64,000 nt of DNA, taken from Mastigias papua. Lineage: Eukaryota > Cnidaria > Scyphozoa > Rhizostomeae > Mastigiidae. The stretch is from positions 15,909,093 through 15,973,092 of the forward strand of contig OZ025272.1 of NCBI GenBank assembly GCA_964019165.1, read 5' to 3'. The notes below the pieces were generated by a model, which searched no databases, was not told where the DNA came from, and worked only from the letters and a program-made list of their open reading frames with translations. How positions within the stretch are numbered: position 1 is the stretch's first letter; every line of letters begins with the position of its first letter. Of this stretch, positions 11,938-24,848 are shown in pieces. The position numbers and the translations under genes were made by a program.

Positions 11938-12763
11938 ACTTGTCACTGATTAATCGTATATTAAATAAAACCAAATTACCAGTCATCTCCCCTCACTTGG
12001 AAAATGATATATTCATATTGGATTTCACAGCGAAAGTTAACGACTATTTTATACAACTATGCAATCCTATTGATACTGGCAGCAAAATCCCGAAATTTAA
12101 TTCCCCTATAGCCCCACCTCTTACAGACTTCACCATCTCTGATAAGAAGATCATAAGTATTATGAGGTCATTAAACCCGAAGGGATGATATTTCAATCCG
12201 GATGACTAAATTATGCGATAATGCGCTCCTACGGCCCCACAGGCTGATTTTTCCTGACATGTGGAAAAAGGCAAACATAGTTCCAATTCATAAAAGAACC
12301 ATAAGAGCTACAAAGAAAATTATCATCCAATTTCCCATTTTCCAATTTTCGGGAAAATCTTAGAGAAACTGATGTTTGATACACTTAATCATCAGTTGGA
12401 AGCAAATAACTTATTTAACCCAAATCAATCAGGTTTCTGACCAGACAACTCGGCAATTAAAACAGCTTCTCCATCATTAACCCTAGTTTCCAAACATTTG
12501 GTTACAACCCCACCCTAGACGTTCGTTCTGTTTGCCACGATATATCGAAAGCTTTTGAAAAATGCCGGCATGAGGGTTTTCTGTATAAATTGCATCGGTC
12601 TGGGATGTCTTGCATGCTGTTTTTGTTGATAAAAGTTTCCTTGCCCATATGGTGCAAGCAAGGAGCTGTTTTGAATGGTAAAGTATCAAGATGGGGGTAC
12701 AATAGCGACTGGAGTCCCACAGGACTCTATATTAGGGCCCTTGTTTTTCATAATCTATGAGCG
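11938..12763 (+). pseudogene. Decayed LINE reverse transcriptase (pseudogene)
   Basis: In shifting frames the plus strand encodes the linker and RT core of a non-LTR retrotransposon. The pieces are a 5' segment with ISDKKIISIMRSLNPKG (open frame 11940-12188), then FPDMWKKANIVPIHKR, then FPIFGKILEKLMFDTL and NLFNPNQSGF. These are followed by HDISKAFEKCRHEGFLYKL and ATGVPQDSILGPLFFIIY. The order is correct for RT domains 0-4, but several frameshifts and stops separate the blocks, and the YADD catalytic block and 3' part are missing. The same decayed copy occurs at 43258-44083, so decay preceded the segmental duplication. Confidence 0.85.
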
Positions 12764-14568
12764 GTAACGTGACACGTGCTTCTGACTTATGTGTGAATGA
12801 TTAAACCCATATTGTTCTGTGTAACAAGCAGGCTCTTTGTGAAGCACGTTAATTCAATAACATTGTTTCAAATGCTTGAAACAATAACTCAGAAAGCACT
12901 CCTATTTGGTTAGCATTTTTATTTACTTCGCAAAAAGTAGAAAAGACAAAACCAGTCCATTATTTGCCGACTTTATTGAATATCAACTCAAAAGCTTATC
13001 CCTCTTAAAACACATAAATAGTAGACTGTTCCTTACTGGGCAATAAGATTAACCACCATGAGATATTAATTCTTATATCACAAAACAAACAGCAATTCAT
13101 GTTTACACAGTCACAGTCACATGAAGCACAAACATACAAAAATATCAAAAAAACAACATAAAAATAATGAATCAGTTAGCAAGCGATAGAAAGATATGAC
13201 AGCAGACTGATACAGCGTTTCTAATGAACTTCCTACAAACATGAGGAAAGAGACTGATTTAGAACTTTTAAAAAACAAATATATCAGAATATTTAAAATT
13301 TACTTTTATCACAGACAAACATATTCATTTTCTCTTAACTGTCAATTATAACCATGAATCCCAAATCTCATGGGTTAGACTTTATCTGCCAATTTGAAGT
13401 AAGGTGACTTAGATAAATCCTCAATTATGCTGGTCTGCATCATATGGTAATTGGAGATTGCTAAAGTGATCGCCAATCATACGATTAGATATAAGGGAAT
13501 GGCTAAAATTCTCAAATTGAGATTGGGACATTTTTCTCAACATCAAGAGCCGTTTTTAACAGCTTTATTGGAGAGATAACTTTTACCAAGACCTAATGAA
13601 ATTCATGTAAAGACTTCCAGTCGATTTGTCAATTTGATTTCAAATGTTAATTGACAACTTAGTTTTATAGCGACCTTTTTGTCACGAAGCACAAAAATGA
13701 CTATGGTTGGTTTCTAATAAGTATTGATCCATAAGGCCTTGATAAACTGTAGAGAATAGAATTAGATGTTTCTGATTTAGAAATGTTAAAAGGACACGAA
13801 TATCTTATAGTGGATGCATGCCATTTAGAATGTCATAGAGATATTCTGGATAAACAAGATTTTCTTTTGCATATGATTCTGTCACTGCGAAATGGAGAGA
13901 CTGTGATCTGGTCAAATATTCGTTTGTAGATGGAGAATAAATTTAAGATCTTAATGACAGGCCGCTTATGCAATATGAATCCAGAGTAATCAGGGGCGAA
14001 CTTCGCAAGTTTTGAGTGCGGGTGTACAGTTATGAGTAGGTGAATTTACCGACGAACATGCAAGACTTGCCTTATAGTATAATTATTAAACTTACTACAT
14101 TTGCTAAATGCCATTAGATCAAACAATGAAACGCCCGGATCATTGTACCCAGTGAGAACTATTTCTCTTTCATTATGTAACCATGTTTTCGACTTGGAGA
14201 GGGAATTACATAGTACGAGAGTTTGGGGTCTGTTGGGTCTTTGTTTCTTCCTTTTAAATCTGTTGTCCTAGAATAATGCCCACATAATCCACAAGAAAAA
14301 ACCCACTACAATTCCCAAGCAACGCAATGCCATTTACAATGACTAAACTGCCAAGCTTGAATACATTTCTATTTTATGCTTTTATTAATGAACTGAATTT
14401 GTTTTATATCTTTTGAATCAATCTGGACCGTGTCATTGTTCAGAAGGCATAGCGAGTGCAACAAAATGCTTGACTTAGTTAATTATCTCGTTAAACGATT
14501 CAATAAGTTTGGCCAAGCATAGAATTCACGTCTCACCTGGATTAACAAGTATCCATGCAGCTTAGTTG

Positions 14569-16056
14569 AGCAAGGGGGAAAAATGTTTTGAGCCAATCAG
14601 CTCATTTGTTTACAGCCTCATTTACCAATCAAAACGCGTACAAGACAATAGAAATTTGAGAGAAGATGATATTTGATCAGTTTCAAAAACAAAGATGGCG
14701 TCACAGGCCTTTTGCTGTATAAAAAACACCTCACACGAAAATTTGGTGTTGCACGCGATATTTCTCTTTTTCGGGCAGATTTTTACATTTTCTGGTAGAA
14801 GGAAGATTCTTCTAAAATTCTACCGCTTCCCTTTTCAAAATATTACTGCAAACAGGAGATATCTGGTCCTATAGTTAGCGGAATTTTTGCAGTATCTTCG
14901 CCTTGGACTCACCTTTGTAAGAACTGCTGAGTCGGCCTCCCCTAATCCATAGTCACGTATACTGATTTCAAGCTTATAGACATATTCCTAAGCTATTTTT
15001 TCTTCTACATTTCATTCTACCATACTCCCTGTATGTCCCTAGTTTCTTTATGCCAGTCTCCAAAAATTGAGGGATTAGTGAGCTTACCCCCAACCATTGA
15101 GGGATCAAGGAACACAGAAATCGTTTAGTTACACCTGTTGCATTACATGACATTTGAGTATTTGTTGTTATGCAAAGAATATGCATATTTAAGTATTATT
15201 TGACACATCTGTTGTCAAGTTACATTTTAATTGCTCTTTCTTTAGTAATTTCTGTAGACACAAACAGCAACTGTTGATAATATGCTGGGGTCTTCCACCT
15301 CTATCTGCTTCCAGAGATTTATAAACTCTTAGAACGTTACCAAGTCCGTGAGCTCTGAGATTAATAACTTTACTGTCTTCATCGTTTTCAATCCAGGAGC
15401 TATGATACGGGTTTTGACACGTTTTCGCGAATTTTGGCATCTTGTTTCAGGCCTGAACCAGAGTAATTTGGAGAACTTTCACTTCCGACTGACGACAGCT
15501 TGAATTTCCCGCCAAAAAAGTTCAGGACGTATAATGCGAAGGACGAAAGTTTTTTTGGACGAAGGAGTCCCGTATCTGCCTCGGTAAATCGCAACAATAC
15601 TTTGCCACAAAGTATTTCATTGCTATGAGTAAATAGTGTTAAGGTCATGGTGGGATTGTTAGGAAGAATGTAGTGGAATGCATTTGAAACGTGGAAGGGG
15701 AAGGCCCGTCTGTCAGGAGAGTCCAAGGCGAAGATACTGCAAAAATTCCGCTAACTATAGGACCAGATATCTCCTGTTTGCAGTAATATTTTGAAAAGGG
15801 AAGCGGTAGAACTTTAGAAGAATCTTCCTTCTACCAGAAAATGTAAAAATCTGCCCGAAAAGGAGAAATATCGCGTGCAACACCAAATTTTTGTGTGAGG
15901 TGTTTTTTATACAGCAAAAAGCCTGTGACGCCATCTTTGTTTTTGAAACTGATCAAATATCATCTTCTCTCAAATTTCTATTGTCTTGTACGCGTTTTGA
16001 TTGGTAAATGAGGCTGTAAACAAATGAGCTGATTGGCTCAAAACATTTTTCCCCTG
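14569..16056. mobile_element. hAT-like element with ~340-bp inverted repeats and 8-bp target duplication
   Basis: A 1,488-bp insertion is flanked by direct repeats CTTAGTTG at 14561-14568 and 16057-16064. The paralogous locus upstream of gene D has a single CTTAGTTG (46073-46080), a clean empty site. The two ends are long inverted repeats, 14569-14910 and 15719-16056, nearly perfect by eye. They start near CAAGGGGGAAAAATG on the left and CAGGGGAAAAATG on the right, read inward. An 8-bp duplication and CAGGG-like termini fit the hAT superfamily. The interior (about 0.8 kb) has no recognisable transposase. The element ends 87 bp before the start codon of gene B, so it probably separated B from its upstream sequences. 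Confidence 0.9.
15189..15726 (-). other. Two unassigned open frames inside the hAT-like element
   Basis: Overlapping minus-strand frames at 15400-15726 (108 codons) and 15189-15440 (83 codons) occupy most of the unique interior. The first contains HSNEILCGKVLLRF; the second contains INLRAHGLGNVLRVYKSL. Neither resembles a transposase or any family I recognise. They could be remnants of captured host sequence or chance ORFs. Confidence 0.25.
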
Positions 16057-16452
16057 CTTAGTTGTACTTGCCATCTTAAAAAATTTTGGCATACAGCAAG
16101 GAGCATATTCTTTCCATTTAATCAATTTGGATGAAAAACAGCCATGGAAACATCGTTGAGAAAAACAAAGAGTCTTCGGATGGACGAGGTCTTACCATTG
16201 ATTGGGGAATTTGGTAACTTCCAGATAATGCTTGAAATTGCATTTTCAATCATAAAAGTTCCTGAGTCAATGCTGATACTTATACCTTACTTTGTGCAGG
16301 ATATTCCTTCATGGAAATGTTCCAGGAACAGCACAATTTGTCCTTATAATGGGACGTTTGGTCCGCAGAATAAGTTGTACGAAGCCAGATGTGACATGCC
16401 AAGATCAGAATGGGAATACACTAAGCCAAAAGATTACTCCATTATAACACAG

Positions 16453-18315
16453 GTAAGTGTAGCAGAACATTATTTACGCGTCTTGTACATATTTCATACA
16501 TACCTGTCATGGCATATTATTCATGGCCCGCTTTGGTATCTTGACAATTTATGGCAAACTTTTAAATCAGAGTATAGGCATTAAGACAGGCACAGTGCCA
16601 CGCATTAGCAAGCGGGGCTACAAACAGTAAAAATGATTGATAAAGGCTAGAAAAATCGCCAGAAACTTCCTGATTTGTTTAGTGTAATCGGAATGAAGCC
16701 GCTACTTTTCCCAATTTCTACCACCTTCGAGCTGGAACACGTGTAAATCAGGTCAAATACTGCACAACATATGCAGGCCGGGCCCTGGGGTTGAGAAGTA
16801 AAATGGCCCCGTGTGATCTCAAATTCTAGTCAGCCGTAAGGTTCTTGCAAATACTGAAACGATGTTTTGCGGCATAGCGTGCTTTTTTTCTGTGCAAGGG
16901 CAATAATTCACTGCGCGAATAATGATAGACTGACACTTACTAGGACGGCACCAGATAGTTCCACTTGGGAGCAGATGATATTTTATAGTGATGTAGGAGG
17001 ATCCACTTTGGTTGGCTCCAATGCAACAGGGGATTTTTAAAATTTTACCCCCTAGAATGGTTTAAAAACCATCTTCCCACACTAAAATTTGACAGAATAG
17101 TATAACGCATACGTTACGTTTACATGGGTACGTCAGTCATAATCACTAGACATAGGCAGAGATCTAAAAAAATTTCTAATGAAAGCTGCAATAAAAAAGA
17201 TAAGTAATTCTTGAGAAAATATTGACCCAGAATCTGCACCTAAAAACATGATAAGCATTTCCAGCAAGCAAATTGATTGCAATTGATTTAATGTGTTAGC
17301 AATTGATTGCAATTGATTTAATGTGTTAGCAATTGATTGCAATTGATTTAATGTATTAGCAATTGATTGCAAATTATTACAATTTATTGGACATTGATTG
17401 TAATATCCTACATTAGCAATATTTTCCCGCGCCCTTGTCGGAATCCTGGCCCTGGGGTGATTGGGGGTACCGAACTATGCAAGACACGTGATCATATGGC
17501 CTAACCTCTATCAGAAGAAGATCCGAACGAAGGAATTACTGGTATGATATAAATCAAAAAACTATAGATGATTACTCTCCTACGAAGCATCCAAATCCTG
17601 GGTAAAGCTTTATTAGATCCAGAGCCATCCCTATATTGGGGGTGATGGGTGTAAGATATCTCCTTGGAAAGGGTTTAGTGGACAAATCGGTGCGAGAAAT
17701 ATTACATCAGTGAACAAAATCTTTTGTAAATCTTTTGTAATTTACACGCATATTTGCAATTTCACCTCCAGTCGGTAAACCAAATTGGTCACCTCTCCTT
17801 CGGGACGGCCCTCATTGAACTGACCACTACAATTGTATTAGAGTCATAGACAAACCTCAGCAAGGAAATTTATTATAACAGTTAATAAATGCAACAATAC
17901 GATCGTCTTATTACATATTCTGTGGCAGAAGTAAAGAATACTCCAATCCACAACTGAAGACTATTTAGATTTAATAATTGTTTTGCGTTCACTATAAGTT
18001 AATGTCACATGTTTTGTTTAATCAGGCAAACCAATTGTAAACTACCCAAGTATAGAGAGGCTTGCATGTGTATGCTTAATGTTTTCATGAAATAACAAGT
18101 TTCAAAAAAGTCATTAACAGTAATAGTGAAAATAATAGCATATACTGAGCAATATTATCCGTGAACAATGCAGTAGGCCAATCCCCATTGCAAAGATTCA
18201 CTCAATTTCCATCTACCGTATTCAAACCCGATTCAAACTACAGCTTATAATCAGTACTGTTATACCAGCCTGTATACAATCCACAATTTATTACCTCTCT
18301 TCTCCATATTAACAG
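16453..18315 (+). other. Intron 1 of gene B
   Basis: 1.86 kb of AT-rich intron between a GTAAGT donor and an AACAG acceptor. It contains the 30-bp tandem repeat at 17263-17372 and otherwise nothing I recognise. The match in gene D is 46469-48319. Confidence 0.8.
17263..17372. repeat. ~30-bp tandem repeat (AATTGATTGCAATTGATTTA unit)
   Basis: Three to four copies of a 30-bp unit built from GCAATTGATTGCAATTGATT followed by TAATGTGTTA. The gene D copy (47281-47390) has units one or two bases longer (AAATTGATTG for AATTGATTG). The phase change means that frames through it differ between the two halves, and minus-strand ORFs here are repeat artefacts. Confidence 0.9.
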
Positions 18316-21300
18316 TTTGATCTCTACTGCGAAAAAGAGGCTTATAGTCACTTGGCTACATCACTGTTCTTCCTTTCATGGGCAACAGGTGCAATAGTTC
18401 TAGGATATACATCTGATAGGTAAGTTACTTAGTGCAAGGAAACTCTAAAGTCTGAAGCTAGAGCCCGTCAGGCAGTCTATTATAGTCAAATATATATGCT
18501 AGAATATTGACAGGTAGTAAAGTATTACAAGTGAGCAGTGAAATATCCAATCTAAACGAGCTTTTACTAATTTCATTTTCAATGTCACCGTGTCACTTAT
18601 TCTCTCGCATTTAGTGTATCAATAGGCAATGAACTTCATGGATTTTGTCACTATTTTGTCATATTTTAGCTGTATGATTTAATTAAGTTACACAACAGTC
18701 TCCAAAAATTTTCTAGGCATATGATACCTTCTTCATTTTCTTATCGCAGATGTGGACGGAAGAAGACCATGCTTCCATCAATATCAGGAGTTCTTATAAT
18801 TGGATTTTTCACGCCATTTTCACCCAACATTTATTGTTATATAATAGCAAGAGTATTTGTAGGATTTTTCTTTCCTGGCAGCTCAGTCCAGATGTTCGTT
18901 CTAATGTCCGAGTATGTAGGCCCTAAATGGCGCCAATTTGCTGGCATGATGCTTTGGTTATCTTACTCTGTCAATGTAGTTCTCCTTGGTGTTATTGCGT
19001 ACTTTGTACTAACCTGGAAGATGCTTTTGATCATCACAGCAGCTCCGTTCTTCATTACGTTATTTATGTTCAAGTGAGTATATATGCATTGCTGACAAGC
19101 TACTTTCAACTTCATTGAATACTGTCTTATATTCAACATTGCATCCTAGCCGGTCACCCAATTTGATCCTTCGTTTACTCATAAAAAATGGTATGCTCTA
19201 GATGTTGAAGAAGAAAGAGATCGCCATTTGGGTTGTAAATAATTGCAAAAGTATCTGGTAAAAAGAAGATAATACGAAACTGTAAATATTCCTATGCGTA
19301 TGCTTTCTGCAAATCAGGGTAGCGATTGAAACTCCCTGCTACTGTGAAATGATGAGTGGTGTACTTGAAGGCCTATTGGTGATGTGATCAATAGAGTTTC
19401 CTGCAAAAATAACTATCGCTACTGGCAACAAGAATGGGACAGTGTACAATTTAAGCCGAATTTCACTAATATAGGGCACATCTGAATTATATTGAAGATT
19501 TTCTGCCAAGAGTATCCTCAAATGACTTCTTGAAGATTAAAATGGTCAGAAAGTCCCTTTACAGGAGATATAATAACATATTTACTTCTAGACTGTGCAT
19601 TTCTTGATTAATCTATTGCAATATCTCGCCTAGTGCATTGTGTTTTTCTCCTAAAAGATTCATCCCTGAGTCTGCTAGATGGCTAAATGTCAATGGAAAG
19701 ACCGATGAATTAATGAAAATATTGAAAACCATAGCAAGAGTCAATGGTAAAGAGTTTCCTGATATCAAATTGGAAGAGGTTAAACAGGATTCATCTTTTG
19801 GCTTTCATCATTACAAGGATATATTCAGGCCGAGGAAAATCGCAATAAGATCATTAATACAAGGATGTGCATGGTAATGTTTCATTGTGTTCAGATATTG
19901 TCTCAGAGTTGTCACCTATGGAATTATCGTCAATTAGAGAAGCCCTGTTTGTTGTCTTGAATGTATGTTGCTCAAACGAGCATTTATGAAAAGATTTTTG
20001 ATGACACATAGAGTATGCAAGAATTTGTTTGATTTGCCGATGAATGAAACACAACAAATTTTTAAAAGCTCCTAAAACCCACATATTGTTATCTTGTTAG
20101 AAAGATAGTGTGGGCAAAGTTTTGATTACAATAACGAGTATGTGACAAAGATTATGATTTATTTGAAGTTGTAGGCTACGTTAAACGTGCCTATCGATGG
20201 ATACCTACAATGAATTCAACTGATCAGCCATATAGTAAAAACTGCGAAACCAGAGGCGTACAAAAAGTTGCTCATTTCTTTTCTAAATGCAACGGTTTCA
20301 ATGCATTTTAGCTTGATGTCAACTGTATATTACCTAATTTACTTAGGTTGGTCTGTGGTCTTGTTTATTATGGAGTGTCATTTGCTGTTGATGATCTTGG
20401 TGGCGATATGTATCGTGACTACATTCTCTCAAGCAGCGTCAACTTCCCAGCTATTGCTGTTGCAATATACCTATGCAACAAGTAAGTCCATACTTTTCTT
20501 TGTTGTTGTTTGTCGATGAACTGAATCATTCTGTCTCGTTAAGTAAATGTAAATTTTCCGTTAAGAATCAACACGAAATTCCTTGGCACTTTGCTTGGAC
20601 TGGGTGGAATGACTGCAAAGGATGCAGTGGGCGACAAAGGGTAACATTCTAAGAAAACTTGAATAGATAGGTGGCAGGGAAAAGCTGTGATAATATAGGT
20701 CCCTCTAGAGCATTGGAAAAGAGGAATATGAGGCAGGGAACGATCTCTGATATCTTATTCAGATTTGGAACGTGAAGAAGAAGGCTCAAAATGCTAGTAG
20801 AGGGGTTCAAAAAATTTAATACCTGAGAATGTTGCTGAATTTCAATGAGTGGAATTATCCTGAATGGGGCTAGCAAGAAGGCAAATGAATTATTCTTGTC
20901 AAAATGAAGTACTTGATAACCATAATGGCAAAATTAATACGGCAAAATTCATTTGCAGGATTGGAAGGAAAAACACTACTCTCATTCCCATGCTGCTATC
21001 TGGGCTAGCTTGGAATTTCAGTGTCCATCATCCCACAAAAGACTACGATCAACGGTACATTACAGTCTTCTAAGTTTATGCATTTGAATTCAGAGCCAGT
21101 TTGTCGTTTATCAACTATCTGCTACTTTATCTTCAATTGAAACTATTCCATGAACAAACGTGCAACATATGCTGTGATGATCACAGAAGCATTCACACGA
21201 GCAGTTGCTAATTGAAAGCTGCCTTTTCCAATGAAAATCCATTCACACATTAGAACAAGTAATAATTTGAAATGTGCAAGTTGTTGCCAGCATTATTCAA

Positions 21301-21745
21301 AGCGTATCAAATAAATTCTATTGTATAAAGTTGACTAGCTGTACACTTCTTTTTAGAAGGACAACAAAATGTTCGAATTCTTCCTACTCTCTAGCAACAG
21401 TTCTTTAAAGTATTTGGTCATGATTTGCTGAGCACATTTTATTAGTAAGCTCAAAACTAACATGACAGCTTTCTTGATTGCAAGTATAAAAAAGAAAGAA
21501 TATAAAACTTTAGAGAACTCTATTTATATCATTATAAGTGTTATGATGACTTGTGTTAAATGTCATTTGATGGACTAGTAATTTTGCCGTGTAACTATTG
21601 TTAGACTAATTGCAACATCTGTCAGAGTTAAATGCTACAATCCTCGCCAAAATTAGTTGGAACACTAACGGATGATTCATCCCAGAGACTTACTTCATTC
21701 CTGTCGTGCTGGCAATGGATAATTCTCCTGTTCCCGTTTCTCCTA

Positions 21746-21825
21746 ATGCTCCCCTTCCCCTCCCCTTCCCCTCCCCTCCCCTTCCCCTTCCCTCCCCTCC
21801 CCTCCCCTTCCCTTTCCCCCTTCCC
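21746..21825. repeat. CCCCTT pyrimidine tract in intron 6 of gene B
   Basis: Almost pure C/T run of CCCCTTCC-type units. The gene D copy (51756-51848) is longer by several units. Such mirror-like pyrimidine tracts can adopt triplex structure (inference). Confidence 0.9.
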
Positions 21826-21926
21826 CATTAACAATTTGATTTCTACAGAGAAAATACCTATCTAACAGTCAGTAGTAAAAGTACCGTCAAGGCAGAACAC
21901 TCTCTTCTTAATTCAACATTGTATAC

Positions 21927-21953
21927 GGGGGGGATGGGGGGGGGGGGTGGTGG
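21927..21953 (+). repeat. Poly-G run
   Basis: Seven G, AT, then twelve G followed by TGGTGG. It is repeated at 51950-51975 in gene D. It is a potential G-quadruplex site and a region prone to sequencing error. Confidence 0.85.
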
Positions 21954-22228
21954 ATGAAGAGAATAACTCTATGAAAATTTATAAAGTGTTCCAACTATTT
22001 TGTCGAGAATTGTAGCTGGAAAATCATGGAATACGTAAGAGAGCGTAGTGCATAGAGCATTATATGTATGTGTAATATACTTCTCAGGTTTACACAACTA
22101 TCGTTTATTACTGTCTTAGGTTTACCGGGTCTACGTGTTTTCCTTGGAATTATGGGCAAATTCTACGTATCAGTTGCATTTGATGCACTTTACACATGGT
22201 CAACAGAGCTTTACCCAACTGTCATAAG

Positions 22229-24848
22229 GTAAAGAAGTTCTTTAATTCATCTCAAACAATGCACTATAGTTTGCAAGGCAAAGGGATCAGTTCTAAAGTC
22301 AAGTCTTTTAGGAAGCCCCGATGGAACTTGGGACTTGTATAGAGACAGTAGTATTGGAAGGCGCGCTGGGTCACGTAATACTGGGCAAACATGCGAAGCT
22401 AAAATGGTAGCAACAAAGGAGCGAAAAGCCCAACAGGCCAGCGATGTTTCCGTTTTGCGTAACGAAAAACATTGAAATCGTGCTCTGCTATGACCTGTGA
22501 GGGGCTCCACAGCGGATATGCTGCAGGAAAAACTTCTATGTCTTTTCTAGGTGTGCACTTTTGTACTGCATTTTTCCAATCAGAATGCTGCCAAACTTCG
22601 TATTTTATTTGCATGTTTCTATCATGGCATGGTAACATGAAAATAGTCGCTCAGCAGAAAGATATACTAGTTCTTGGGAACAAGTATAAATTTAAACATA
22701 TAAATTATAGAGTCTTAGGGTGAAAGATGTGCAGCTGAACAGACAATTTCCAATATAATACTATAGCCACTTAGATCCAAAGACAGCATTCCACTGTAAG
22801 TTAAGTTCAAAGACATCAAGCCAACACTTTCGTTATATGCTGAGCCAGTAAAGTACATTTTGGGACAAGTGTGAATGGTCCACCTGTCGATCACCCCAGC
22901 GATGTGCCTAGACAATTTTGATTGGGAGGGGCAGGGGGAGGGGGTATATTGATATTTACAGTATCACCAAAAGAGAGTTGCCTATGATCAACTATGACCA
23001 ACATAATGAGGCGCATGTTGAAATTTGGTCAAGTTCCACATTTCACGATAGATTTTCTGCTGTATGACCAACCTTTTACATTCCATAAACATTAGGGGGC
23101 ATCCCCCCATCGGCACATCATTGAATCACCCGGTAACCAAAGCAATCAGCCCACCTCTGTCTACAAAAGGGTTGCTCCACTTTTTGAAGAGGAGGGTGAA
23201 AGGCCAGTCTTTAAATATCATGATAAATACATTATAAATCTCCATACACTTATACTTCAGTGTGGGTCATATCATAGAAGATGGTGGGCAGAATATGGCT
23301 CGAGTTTGACCACCTAGGTCTATACCAATGTTGCTATAGGAGTGAAAAACTTCTGCTTACAGAGCACCATCCAATGTCTTACGACCTGCAAGAATTGAAT
23401 GTGAACCTGCATCTCAGAGTCCAGAAAAGTCACTGCTCAACGGCTGTGAGCCGGAGGATGATACTATTTCTTAAATTTTTTCAGAGAAAGATTTAGTAAT
23501 TTCTATCAGCAATCCAGCTTGAGCATGCTTTGTTCTCCTAACAAGACATTGATTGAGACATGTATTAACCCTCTTAAAGTGCTATTCTCAAGCAAGGTTC
23601 CAGATTCAAGGCCTGATACCTTGCTTTAGTACGGTACTTTGGAGTGACATTCCTTCATTTGCGTACTTTTGGGCTTAGTTATTTTGAGAGACTTTCATCA
23701 TTGGTTTTCCATCATGAACGAGAGGAATATACAGGATATTTTTATTAATTTGATGTAGGAAACTGCTTCCTAAGTTTTGGAGATATAAACAATAAGTACA
23801 ATCAAAGAACTTTGGCTAGTTCTGATTTTCTTAAGAGAGGAAGGCTCATTATGAAAAATTAGTAACAGAGGAAAGTTGGGCACTCTTCTGAAGTCTGGGA
23901 CATTAACTAGTTGCCTAAAGTACACATATTTTCTTACAAGAATATAATCTGTAAGAATATCAAGGCTCAAAATTGCTGAAATTTAAAAATAATTTAAGAA
24001 TATTGCAAGGCACAAGCTTAATCAAGGGTTGGATATTTTGCATATTTGAGTATTTCATGGAAAACAAAGCAAATGTGAGCTTCACTTATCTGGTTTCTAA
24101 GTCATTACACAATAATGCAACTCAGTACCTCTTTGGGGAGTGTCTGTTACTCACTTTTCATAATATAAATATAGCCTATACGAGTATTGATGCTGAAAAT
24201 CACAAAATTCTAAGAATAATTTAAGAATATTCTTAGACTGAAAAAAATTTGAAAATATTGAGGCTCAGCCATAAATGAGATATTCTTATAAAAAAGCGTG
24301 TAGTTGTGCAATACCCAGAGATGCATGGCTTAAAAGAAGTGTGAAGATGTTATTCACTTTGTGGAATTTTAAATGGAAACTTACGATCAGTAGTTACTGA
24401 GAGTGTGAAATTGTAAATAGGACGTACCTGTTTATTGAGAGCAGGTCATCAAATCTACCACAAATTCGCATTTGTGCTAATGATGTTTATTATGACATAT
24501 CAATTTTAGATGACAATAAGTCATATCTGAATGTGCAAGCTTCTAGTCTCCGACATGTCCGTTGTGCAAGTCCGGAGAACTGCCACACCCATCTTTTATG
24601 AAAACATGGACCTGTAGGCACTCCATGTTTTAGGCCCCGTATAGATCCAGGGTCTTTAAAACTAGAGAAATGCTTGCCAGCAGTGGGTATGGCCAAGTGG
24701 CCGCTTCCATACAATCATCTACACACAGCTTTTGCATATTCTCGATCTTTAGTGCAGGAAGCTAATTTTATTGAATTAAATGGAAAAATAAAAATAACAT
24801 ACCTTTTTGACTATCAACTGATCTTTGTCCGTATCTTCATATTCTCAG
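22229..24848 (+). other. Intron 7 of gene B
   Basis: 2.6 kb intron between a GTAAAG donor and a TCTCAG acceptor. It contains a four-tract G-run (22924-22944) and a few short AT-rich repeated phrases such as aataatttaagaatatt near 23985 and 24212. No coding potential was recognised. It is nearly identical to 52214-54833. Confidence 0.75.
22924..22944 (+). other. G-quadruplex-forming motif
   Basis: GGGAGGGGCAGGGGGAGGGG plus one more G matches the four-G-tract pattern with loops of one or two bases. It lies in intron 7 of B on the coding strand and is repeated at 52909-52929 in D. Confidence 0.6.

Larger units (their letters stand above)
9737..16143. other. Intergenic region between genes A and B
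   Basis: About 6.4 kb without a host gene that I can support. From left to right it holds the 3' flank of A (matching 40971 onward behind the extra last exon of C), a 487-bp MITE, a decayed LINE reverse transcriptase, about 1.8 kb of AT-rich unique sequence (12771-14560), the hAT-like element, and 80 bp of 5' flank of gene B. Compared with the C-D intergenic region, a 72-bp stretch (41180-41252) and a 192-bp TTAA-flanked stretch (44329-44520) are missing here. Confidence 0.8.

Noticed and set aside
17133..17372. Minus-strand ORF with repeated QSIANTLNQL units
   Set aside because: It is the tandem repeat read in one frame; the gene D copy has a different unit length and breaks the frame.
21632..21865. 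Proline/serine-rich plus-strand ORF (and glycine-rich minus-strand ORF)
   Set aside because: It arises from the CCCCTT tract in intron 6; the gene D version differs in length with the tract.
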